Positions 34,913 to 41,738 of a stretch of 64,000 nt of DNA are shown here, piece by piece. The position numbers and the translations under genes were made by a program. The notes beneath the pieces were generated by a model. It worked only from the letters and a program-made list of their open reading frames with translations, did no database searches and had not been told where the DNA came from. Within the stretch, counting starts at the first letter, position 1. Each line of letters starts with the position of its first letter. Source of the DNA: Algibacter sp. L3A6 (GTDB taxonomy: Bacteria > Bacteroidota > Bacteroidia > Flavobacteriales > Flavobacteriaceae); contig NZ_CP047030.1 in assembly GCF_009796825.1 (NCBI RefSeq), positions 558,001-622,000 on the forward strand. Reading direction: 5' to 3'.

Positions 34913-35560
34913 ATGAAACTTAATGACAAAAATATATTAAGTGTGGAAACTTATAATAATTCAGCAGAAAGCTATCAAGATAAATTCATGGAAATGGATT
35001 TATACCATGATACTTTTAATAAGTTTTGCGAACTAATAAAAGTTGATAATGCAAAAATATTTGAAATAGCTTGTGGGCCAGGAAACGTTACTAAATATCT
35101 AAAGTCAATTAATCCTAAATTTCAAATTAAAGGAATTGATTTAGCCTCTAAGATGATTGAATTGGCTAAAATCAATAATCCTGATGTTGATTTTGAAATA
35201 ATGGATTGCAGAAAAATAGATGAGGTAAAAGAAATGTTCGATGCAATTATGTGTGGATTTTGCATGCCCTATCTTTCTAAAGAAGAATGTTCAAAACTAA
35301 TTCAAGATTCTGCAAACTTACTATACGCCGATGGATTATTTTATTTGAGTACCATGGAAGATGATTATAAAAAGTCGGGTTACGAAACAACAAGTTTTAG
35401 TGGTAAAAATGAGGTTTACATTCATTATCACCAAGCCGCTTTTTTAGAAGAACAATTAAATAATTCAGGGTTCGAGATTGTAAACTTAGTTCGGAAAGAT
35501 TACCCAGAACCAGATGGAACTTTTCTAACTGATATGATATTTATTGCCAGAAAAAAATAA
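34913..35560 (+). CDS. Class I SAM-dependent methyltransferase
   Basis: The 215-residue protein is a Rossmann-fold methyltransferase. Motif I is KIFEIACGPGNVTKYL (around residue 47), with the acidic residue of motif II in KGIDLASKMIELAK and motif III in DVDFEIMDCRKI. FDAIMCGFCMPYLSKEECSKLI covers the post-I strand and the following helix. The substrate is unknown. It is preceded by GTTGTACCC at 34888, but the expected complement GGGTACAAC is absent after the gene, so its right boundary has changed. Confidence 0.88.
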   Translation: MKLNDKNILSVETYNNSAESYQDKFMEMDLYHDTFNKFCELIKVDNAKIFEIACGPGNVTKYLKSINPKFQIKGIDLASKMIELAKINNPDVDFEIMDCRKIDEVKEMFDAIMCGFCMPYLSKEECSKLIQDSANLLYADGLFYLSTMEDDYKKSGYETTSFSGKNEVYIHYHQAAFLEEQLNNSGFEIVNLVRKDYPEPDGTFLTDMIFIARKK

Positions 35561-35569
35561 AAAAATTTC

Positions 35570-35637
35570 GCTAAGTGCTTATTCGGAAATTAATTACTTT
35601 TAATCCCCTACTAACCATAGCCGAGACCGTCGTGCTT
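35570..35637 (+). repeat. Spacer repeat before the small membrane protein gene
   Basis: Bases 35570-35627 match 36732-36789 at 51 of 58 positions. The shared block begins GCTAAGTGCTTA and ends ACTAACCATAGC. It closes with GTCGTGCTT (35629-35637), which pairs with AAGCACGAA at 36597-36605 after the next two genes (8 of 9). Confidence 0.7.
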
Positions 35638-35647
35638 CATACTGAAA

Positions 35648-35905
35648 ATGGAAGAAATATTTAATCAAATAAAAGTCTTTTTTGAACAAAATCCGAGATA
35701 CACTTATTTAATGTTGAGTGCCGTTTTTCTAATATTTGGAATTGGAAATTTCATAAACAAAGATTGGGCTATTGACCCAGCTAACAGTACTCAAAAGTCT
35801 AACTATGACTTTTTTGGACATAATGCATTTAGGCTAGGAAAAGGAATCATTTATATAATTGGTTTCGCTGTTGGCATAATCGGATTCTTAACAACTTTAG
35901 AGTAA
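35648..35905 (+). CDS. Small two-helix membrane protein, possibly Imm17-like
   Basis: The 85-residue protein has two membrane helices (residues about 17-33 and 63-82). Between them is a loop with a conserved-looking Trp (FINKDWAIDPANS) and a FGHNAFRLGKG stretch. The layout is similar to the Imm17 family of immunity proteins, but this is a resemblance by eye only. It lies in the same repeat-bounded unit as the following lipoprotein gene, 30 bases apart. Confidence 0.6.
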   Translation: MEEIFNQIKVFFEQNPRYTYLMLSAVFLIFGIGNFINKDWAIDPANSTQKSNYDFFGHNAFRLGKGIIYIIGFAVGIIGFLTTLE

Positions 35906-35935
35906 TGCTATAAAAATGACTTATAATTTAACCCA

Positions 35936-36595
35936 ATGAAAATTAAATTTATAATTATTTCACTTTTATACTTAATCGTAATTTCTTGCAAAACGATTGA
36001 AAAGGAAACTGATTCTACTCATAAAATAAAGATTGAGTGGACTAAAAACTTAAAAGAAGACTTTTCTTTTAAGGAAAAATGGAATTATCCTGAATTTGTA
36101 TATAAAAACAAATTTGGACAATTAAGCTGTGACGGAGATTGTCCAATTGAAATTGACAGAATGAAAGATGAATTTGGAAAGATATATCAAGATTCTCTAC
36201 AAGCATTTTATAAAATTATTGACACAACACATATATTTCACTCTTTAAAATCAGAAAACAGAATGTATGAATATTCAGGAACAGATTTTATTGAATTTAA
36301 AAAACAAAAAAATGGAATCATAAAAGGAGAATCAATAAATAATGTTTCGACTCATAGTAGGCTCATTTTAGAACTACAAAATGGTACGTGTACTTCTTAT
36401 GTAACATTCAACAGCATAAGAGATTTAGGAATAAACCATTTCCCTTTAAAAAGTGGAACCATTAAAATAGATAAAACATTATTTGAAAACGGAATTATAA
36501 AAGCCATATTTGATTTTAAGTTTGAAAACACTTTGGAATCTGATAAAGAGCTTTTCTGGAAAGGAAAAATGTACAACAAAATAAATACTGAATAA
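35936..36595 (+). CDS. Hypothetical lipoprotein (219 residues)
   Basis: The lipobox is LIVISCKTI (Cys near residue 18). The rest is hydrophilic, with predicted beta content and a Cys pair (LSCDGDCPIEIDRM) that could form a disulfide outside the cytoplasm. No family is recognised. It shares a repeat-bounded unit with the small membrane protein gene upstream, so the two may function or travel together. Confidence 0.7.
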   Translation: MKIKFIIISLLYLIVISCKTIEKETDSTHKIKIEWTKNLKEDFSFKEKWNYPEFVYKNKFGQLSCDGDCPIEIDRMKDEFGKIYQDSLQAFYKIIDTTHIFHSLKSENRMYEYSGTDFIEFKKQKNGIIKGESINNVSTHSRLILELQNGTCTSYVTFNSIRDLGINHFPLKSGTIKIDKTLFENGIIKAIFDFKFENTLESDKELFWKGKMYNKINTE

Positions 36596-36596
36596 A

Positions 36597-36789
36597 AAGC
36601 ACGAACACACAAATGGCTATAATTAATAAGGGTTTTGGTGCTTAACCGAAAGCTTAGAGCTTTAAAATAAGTCCGCCAAATCTTTTGATTTGGCTTTAAA
36701 ATGAAAAGATAAAACAAAATAAAAAGTTTTGGCTAAGTGCTTAATCAGAAATTAATTATTTTTAATTCCGTACTAACCATAGCAGAAAC
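36597..36789 (+). repeat. Long spacer repeat with perfect apical hairpin
   Basis: It begins with AAGCACGAA (36597-36605), continues ATGGCTATAATTAAT and TGCTTAACCGAAAGC, and has an apical stem GCCAAATC (36675-36682) with GATTTGGC (36687-36694) around TTTT. It then repeats the block found at 35570-35627. No GTTGTGC-like end precedes the next gene, so the right core has decayed. Confidence 0.65.
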
Positions 36790-36800
36790 ATTTTTAAATA

Positions 36801-37058
36801 ATGCAAGAAAAACTGAACTACATATTAATTGCAACCCTATTTTTAATGAGTATTTCGTGTAAAAACGAAAATAAAAAGGACACTCTAAATTTAGAAGCTG
36901 AAACTGAATTGATAATAGATTCTATGGAAGCTAATCTCAACAACAAAAAACCCCTCACAAACTCTGAATATAATACTGACTATTCGGGAGTTAAAAATAT
37001 TGAGCGACCAGAAAAAACAATTATTCGAAATTTAGCAATTGACACAACTAAAGCATAA
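36801..37058 (+). pseudogene. Truncated duplicate of the 38054 lipoprotein gene
   Basis: The 85-residue product has a lipobox (MSISCKNE) and is nearly identical to the first half of the lipoprotein at 38054-38560, including SLNLEAETEL-type and NIERPEKTIIRNLAIDTTKA stretches. The match stops exactly at AIDTTKA. In this copy the DNA then reads ACACAACTAAAGCA followed by TAACACC, where the full copy continues into FGIWTQDPSG. It is probably a broken tandem copy. The short form may still be expressed as a lipoprotein. Confidence 0.7.
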
Positions 37059-37163
37059 CACCAAAAGATCTAGTTTATAAAAGCAGGAAGTCGTTTTGCG
37101 TATAAAAAAAGGAATCGCAAGGTTAAAAAAATTCACTAATTTATTTTTTTTATATATTTGAAT

Positions 37164-37676
37164 ATGAAAAATTTAAAAAAGCTATTAATTGTACCCCTGT
37201 TTTTTATTTTAAATGCTTGCTTTAATCAAGTAGATGATATTACCATTTATAGATCTGGTAAAATCGAATTAATAACCACTATAGAAATTACAGATAAAGA
37301 GGCCGATAAAGACCAAGTAAACGAAGAAATCGAAAAAAAAGTAGCTCAGTTAAAAAAAGAAGGATGGTATGTTTCCTATAAATGGAAAAAGAAATCGAAA
37401 CCCTATAAAATCATCTTTACTGCTTCTAATAACATAGATAAAATTCACGAATATCAAGTAGAAACCGAAGGCGATACTCCTTCTGGAATCTATATATCTA
37501 AAAAATTTACCGATAAACAATACGTTGTAACTTTCGATCTATTGCCAGATGCAAACAATAGATCCCTTAATCTAACCGGAAATAGTTTACCGCTATATCG
37601 CGTCAATGACGATGGTAAACTAGAAGCCACTAGAAATATAAAAAGCGAAAAGAAATACTACGTAGTTTTAGACTAA
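37164..37676 (+). CDS. Hypothetical lipoprotein (170 residues)
   Basis: The start at ATG 37164 is chosen over the upstream TTG. It gives a signal with lipobox FFILNACFNQ. The mature part contains GKIELITTIEITDKEADKDQVNEEIEKKVAQLKKEGWYVSYKWKKKS, an alpha/beta pattern, and a beta-rich C-terminus ending KSEKKYYVVLD. No family is recognised. It lies between the two copies of the duplicated lipoprotein, so it may have arrived between them or been trapped by the duplication. Confidence 0.7.
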   Translation: MKNLKKLLIVPLFFILNACFNQVDDITIYRSGKIELITTIEITDKEADKDQVNEEIEKKVAQLKKEGWYVSYKWKKKSKPYKIIFTASNNIDKIHEYQVETEGDTPSGIYISKKFTDKQYVVTFDLLPDANNRSLNLTGNSLPLYRVNDDGKLEATRNIKSEKKYYVVLD

Positions 37677-37729
37677 TGCATTTAAGTAAGTTAGAAATCT
37701 AACTGCTTCAAAATATTTGGTATAATTAA

Positions 37730-38033
37730 TCCAACGAATTGGACCATTTTAGACGTTTATGGTTTGAGAATTTCAATAAGAAACCTGCTTTTAAACCAAA
37801 CTACATTTTACCAAACATTATTTCTATTATAAGGTGTTTAAACAATGGAAACGGACTTGCATTACTTCCAGGTTTTTTTATGCCAAGAACAAATTTTAAG
37901 AAATGAGATAAATCTAGTTTAGGAAGGAAACGTAAAAACGGAAAACACTTTATATTTTGCATCAAGAACAGATTTGAAATACAAAAAAGAATTAGATACA
38001 ATTAAGACTATATTTACATCAAAAATGAAATAA
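37730..38033 (+). pseudogene. Fossil of a LysR-type regulator (C-terminal end)
   Basis: Translation shows a LysR substrate-binding-domain end: DHFRRLWFENFNKKP, YILPNIISIIRCLNNGNGLALLPGF, then after a one-base shift in a T run (near 37872) LCQEQILRNEINLV. An in-frame TAG replaces the expected TGG (VWEG), and the frame then continues to a normal end (DTIKTIFTSKMK). The DNA-binding half is missing. The fragment is non-functional. Confidence 0.7.
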
Positions 38034-38053
38034 AGGCATTACAACACCCAAAA

Positions 38054-38560
38054 ATGAAAGAATACTTTAAACTTAAGTCGTATGTGTTTTATTGCCTAAT
38101 TTTAATAAGTATTTCGTGTGAAAACGAAAACAAAAAGGACTCTCTAAATTTAGAAGCTGAAACTGAATTGAAAATAGATTCTACGGAAGCTAATCTCAAC
38201 AACAAAAAATCGCTCACAAGCTCTGAATATAATACTAACCATTCAGAAATTGAAAATATTGAGCGACCAGAAAAAACAATCATTCGAAATTTAGCAATTG
38301 ACACAACTAAAGCATTCGGGATTTGGACTCAAGATCCAAGTGGACCTCATGCCGATTTTTGGCTAACTAAAAAATCATTTTATGTTGTAGACTATGACGG
38401 AGATGCGGAAATGCCATATATTTTAGACAAAAACGAAATCACTATATTTTACAAGGACTTTGTTCAAAAAGGAATAATTACTTCGACAGAAAACGATACT
38501 TTGAAAATAAAGTGGTCTGATAATGAGCACGTAACTGAATATGTAAAATTCGAAAATTAA
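38054..38560 (+). CDS. Hypothetical lipoprotein (168 residues), full-length paralogue
   Basis: The lipobox is LISISCEN. The first half is a polar Asn/Glu-rich linker that is duplicated in the truncated copy at 36801. The second half is a compact domain of about 80 residues: FGIWTQDPSGPHADFWLTKKSFYVVDYDGDAEMPYILDKNEITIFYKD, ending EHVTEYVKFEN. This pattern recalls small lipocalin-like beta proteins in Bacteroidota, but no family is assigned. It is the last accessory gene before tRNA-His. Confidence 0.72.
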   Translation: MKEYFKLKSYVFYCLILISISCENENKKDSLNLEAETELKIDSTEANLNNKKSLTSSEYNTNHSEIENIERPEKTIIRNLAIDTTKAFGIWTQDPSGPHADFWLTKKSFYVVDYDGDAEMPYILDKNEITIFYKDFVQKGIITSTENDTLKIKWSDNEHVTEYVKFEN

Positions 38561-38632
38561 TAAAGCACTAGATACTAAATCGCATAAAAAAATAACACTT
38601 AGTTTTTTTGCAAACATCAAAGTTACATCCAC

Positions 38633-38664
38633 AAAAAAAGCCTTTCAATTTCTTGAAAGGCTTT
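38633..38664 (-). terminator. Rho-independent terminator of tRNA-His
   Basis: AAAGCCTTTC (38637-38646) pairs perfectly with GAAAGGCTTT (38655-38664) around an 8-base loop. On the minus strand a run of seven T (complement of 38633-38639) follows. It lies 9 bases after the tRNA 3' end. A T-rich run on the other side may let it also end the plus-strand lipoprotein transcript. Confidence 0.85.
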
Positions 38665-38673
38665 TACTTTTTG

Positions 38674-38748
38674 GGTGGAAGACCGGATTCGAACCGGCGA
38701 CCCTTGGTACCACAAACCAATGCTCTAACCAACTGAGCTACAACCACC
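38674..38748 (-). tRNA. tRNA-His (GTG anticodon)
   Basis: The minus strand folds as a cloverleaf. G-1 pairs with the discriminator C73, as required for tRNA-His. The D arm is GCTCAGTTGGTTAGAGC, the anticodon stem TTGGT/ACCAA holds loop TTGTGGT with anticodon GTG, and the T arm is GCCGGTTCGAATCCGGT. CCA is not encoded. The acceptor stem (GTGGTTG with CTTCCAC) leaves two adjacent U-U mismatches at positions 5-68 and 6-67. Confidence 0.95.
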
Positions 38749-38776
38749 ATGTAACTTGCATTTTGTAATGCGTGTG

Positions 38777-38808
38777 CAAATGTAAACGATTTAAACGTTA
38801 TCTACAAA
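38777..38808 (-). promoter_or_regulatory. Bacteroidota-type promoter of tRNA-His
   Basis: Read on the minus strand, TTTG (complement of 38805-38808), 20 bases, then TACATTTG (complement of 38777-38784) exactly fits the -33 TTTG / -7 TAnnTTTG consensus. Transcription would start near 38770, about 22 bases before the tRNA. Confidence 0.65.
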
Positions 38809-38863
38809 GACTTTTTAAAAATTTTTACATAATTTTTTCAAAAAAACATCAGCAACATTCTAA

Positions 38864-39583
38864 CTACTTTAAATCGAACAAACTACCAACTGCAGGCAAA
38901 CGTTCTACATTAAAACCTTCGGCGTAAGCCACACCAACCAATCGTCCTAAATCCTGCGCACGATAAGTTATGCTATCTGTAAAGTTCTTACTAGATATTG
39001 GTGTTACAGGTGCTTTACTATCTGGATCGTAAAATTGAGTTTTGTATGCCAGCACCGATTCCATTTTTATATCAATAACGCTAGAGATATCAACAACAAA
39101 GTCTGGCTCTAAGTTTTTCCATTGTATATAATGGTATACTTGCTTTGGTCTCCAAGGTGCTTGAAGTGTACCTTGATCATCTTTTGTCTCTATTTTTATC
39201 AGTCCGCTTAAAAAACAAGCATCACTAACTAACTTACTTCCTTTTCCATGATCGATGTGGCGATCATCAAAAGCATTACAAAGTATTATTTCTGGTTGGT
39301 ATTTACGTATCATTTTAATAACCTCTAATTGATGCGTTTTATCATTTACAAAAAAACCGTCGGCAAAGCCTAAATTCTCACGCACAGCAACACCTAATAT
39401 CTTTGCAGCGTTACTAGCTTCTGTAAATCTAGTTTCTGCTGTACCACGCGTTCCCAACTCCCCTTGGGTTAAATCTATAATCCCCACTTTTTTGCCATTA
39501 GCAATTTCTTTAGCAATGGTACCACCACAACCTAACTCAACATCATCCGGATGTGCTCCAAGGGCTAGAATATCTAATTTCAT
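38864..39583 (-). CDS. bshB1: Bacillithiol biosynthesis deacetylase BshB1
   Basis: This 239-residue PIG-L family zinc deacetylase removes the acetyl group from GlcNAc-malate in bacillithiol synthesis. LDILALGAHPDDVELGCGGT supplies the His-Pro-Asp-Asp zinc/catalytic motif, and CNAFDDRHIDHGKGSKLVSDA holds the second metal site. IIDLTQGELGTRGTAETRFTEA is typical of the BshB1 branch. Bacillithiol is the main low-molecular-weight thiol in many Bacteroidota. The other bsh genes are not in the window. Confidence 0.92.
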   Translation of the reverse strand: MKLDILALGAHPDDVELGCGGTIAKEIANGKKVGIIDLTQGELGTRGTAETRFTEASNAAKILGVAVRENLGFADGFFVNDKTHQLEVIKMIRKYQPEIILCNAFDDRHIDHGKGSKLVSDACFLSGLIKIETKDDQGTLQAPWRPKQVYHYIQWKNLEPDFVVDISSVIDIKMESVLAYKTQFYDPDSKAPVTPISSKNFTDSITYRAQDLGRLVGVAYAEGFNVERLPAVGSLFDLK

Positions 39584-39660
39584 TTTTACCTTCTTTTAAA
39601 TTTTTATTTCGTTTTTCAACCTACAAAATCAGAATACACTATCAAAAATCTTAATTATCG

Positions 39661-39668
39661 CAAAACTA
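39661..39668 (-). promoter_or_regulatory. Possible -7 box (TAGTTTTG) of bshB1
   Basis: The minus strand reads TAGTTTTG, fitting TAnnTTTG, 78 bases before the bshB1 start. No TTTG is seen at the proper distance, so confidence is low. Confidence 0.25.
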
Positions 39669-39757
39669 GTGACTTCGCAAACGTATTCGTAAGTATTTTT
39701 TGCATTTAATGAGGCTCAAATATAACAATAATGGAAAAATAGACCCCGAAATCAAAG

Positions 39758-39773
39758 TATGACTTTCGTCATA
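39758..39773. promoter_or_regulatory. Palindrome TATGAC-TTTC-GTCATA, possible Crp/Fnr-type operator
   Basis: A perfect 6-base inverted repeat with a 4-base spacer contains the TGA-N6-TCA core typical of Crp/Fnr-family sites. It lies in the 274-base divergent gap between bshB1 and the SLC13 transporter gene, about 85 bases before the latter. Confidence 0.35.
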
Positions 39774-39857
39774 ATTACTCTTCTGTATCTACAGTAATTT
39801 TACAGTATAATTATAGAACGACACTTATAGCGCTAAGCTAATAAACAATTATAAATT

Positions 39858-41702
39858 ATGATCTACTTAATGCTTCTCATTTTAATTATAACTATTGGTC
39901 TCTTTGTTTGGGGAAAGTTTACACCAGATATTGTTGCATTAATATCTATGTTGAGTTTATACTTAACAGGCATTTTAACTCCAACAGAAACCTTAAGTGG
40001 TTTTAGTAACCCAACAGTAATTATGATTGCCGCACTCTTTATAATAGGAGAAGGTATTGCTCAAACCGGATGGACAGCCTTAGCAGGTAAAAAGTTTGTA
40101 GAATGGGCCGGAAAAAGTGTTCCGAAGCTATTAGTAATTATTACACTTGGTGCAGGTGTACTTTCTGGTTTTGTAAGTAACACGGGTACCGTTGCAACCT
40201 TAATGCCACTTACTATATCATCAGCTTGGAGCATTGGTACATTACCATCAAAAATGCTTATGCCTGTTGCTTTTGGATCTAACACAGGTGGTTTATTAAC
40301 TTTAACAGGTACACCGCCAAACATTATTGCCAGTAACGCTTTAGTTGAAGCAGGCTTCGAAGGGTTTTCATTTTTCGAATTCGCCTTAATAGGTATACCA
40401 TTACTACTTGTTGCCTTAATTTACTTTAGATATGTAGGCTACAAATTATTACCAAGTAACAAAACAAATAACAAACCTGTAAACATTGAATCTACCCTAT
40501 ATAATTGGATTGAAGCTTACAAAGTACACGATGGATATTATAGACTACGCGTACGTTCAATATCACCTTTAATTAATACAAAATGTGAAGATTGGCATTT
40601 TGAAAAAGACTTTAATGTATCTATTATAAGAATTAAAAGAAGACACCCAAATGTTTTAAAAGGTATCGCACAGTTTGAAGAATTCCCGGTACCATCAACA
40701 GATTTACTGTACCACGATATTATTACAGTAAAAGGTGATGCTAAAGACATTAACAAATTAATGATCACGTTTAGACTGGGGCTTTTACCTCTAGAACCTA
40801 TTACAACCGACGAATTAAAACACAACTTAATTAACCAAGAGGTTGGAATGGCAGAAGTAATTGTGAATCCAAATTCTATTTTAGTAGGAAGAAAATATAA
40901 AGTAGGCGATTATTTTAAAAGATACGGTATTCAACTTTTAGGAGCTTCTAGAAACAATAAGCCTTTACTAGAAAAAGAAATAACTGTAAAAGTTGGTGAT
41001 GCCTTTTTAATTAGAGGAACCTGGGCACACATTGAAGATTTAAAAGAACAAAACGAAAACCTTGTTATTATTGGTAGCCCAGAAGGTATGGCTAAAAACG
41101 TGGAGAGCTTAAGTCCAAAATCATACATTGCTTTAGGCGCTTTAATCCTCATGATTATATTTATGGTCTTTAAAATTGTACCAGGCTCTATTGCAGCGTT
41201 AATATCTGCAGGTGTAGTTTTATTAACAGGTTGTGTACCAATATCGAAAGCTTACAAAGGCATTAGTTGGACTAGTGTTGTTATGATTGCCGCTATGATA
41301 CCAATGGGTATTGCATTACAAAAAACAGGAACAGCGCAACTTATAGCAAGTGCTTTAGTAGACTATTTAGGAGCCATTCACCCTATTCTATTACTTGGTG
41401 GTGTGTTTTTACTAACAACAACCTTTAGCCAGGTCATTAACAACTCGGCCACAGCGGTTTTAATGGCACCGATAGCCATTTTAGCAGCAACATCATTAAA
41501 CCTTTCTCCAGAACCGTTTATGATTATTGTAGCCATAAGTGCATCAACAGCCTTTTTAACACCCATAGGCACAACAACAAACGCAATGGTTATGACGGCC
41601 GGTGGTTACAAGTTCATGAACTACCTAAAAGTTGGAGCACCATTACTACTATTATTTTTCATTATATCATTAATACTTGTGCCAATTATTTGGCCATTTT
41701 AA
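39858..41702 (+). CDS. SLC13-family permease with two TrkA_C domains
   Basis: The 614-residue inner-membrane protein has N-terminal helices with GFVSNTGTVATLMPL and FGSNTGGLLTLTGTPPNIIASNAL, the SLC13/DASS SNT-type substrate loops. A central cytosolic part (residues about 215-415) contains two TrkA_C domains (RVRSISPLINTKCEDW; VEVIVNPNS-like AEVIVNPNSILVGRKY). A C-terminal helical half repeats the fold with VINNSATAVLMAPI and ASTAFLTPIGTTTNAMV. It probably takes up dicarboxylates or sulfate with sodium. The next gene, pckA, starts 36 bases later, which favours a C4-dicarboxylate substrate. Confidence 0.88.
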   Translation: MIYLMLLILIITIGLFVWGKFTPDIVALISMLSLYLTGILTPTETLSGFSNPTVIMIAALFIIGEGIAQTGWTALAGKKFVEWAGKSVPKLLVIITLGAGVLSGFVSNTGTVATLMPLTISSAWSIGTLPSKMLMPVAFGSNTGGLLTLTGTPPNIIASNALVEAGFEGFSFFEFALIGIPLLLVALIYFRYVGYKLLPSNKTNNKPVNIESTLYNWIEAYKVHDGYYRLRVRSISPLINTKCEDWHFEKDFNVSIIRIKRRHPNVLKGIAQFEEFPVPSTDLLYHDIITVKGDAKDINKLMITFRLGLLPLEPITTDELKHNLINQEVGMAEVIVNPNSILVGRKYKVGDYFKRYGIQLLGASRNNKPLLEKEITVKVGDAFLIRGTWAHIEDLKEQNENLVIIGSPEGMAKNVESLSPKSYIALGALILMIIFMVFKIVPGSIAALISAGVVLLTGCVPISKAYKGISWTSVVMIAAMIPMGIALQKTGTAQLIASALVDYLGAIHPILLLGGVFLLTTTFSQVINNSATAVLMAPIAILAATSLNLSPEPFMIIVAISASTAFLTPIGTTTNAMVMTAGGYKFMNYLKVGAPLLLLFFIISLILVPIIWPF

Positions 41703-41738
41703 ACCATAAAATTATTAGGAACTTTAAAATCAATAATT

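Noticed and set aside
29723..36789. The spacer repeats as a CRISPR array
   Set aside because: The repeats vary in length from 24 to about 190 bases, the sequences between them are genes, and there are no cas genes.
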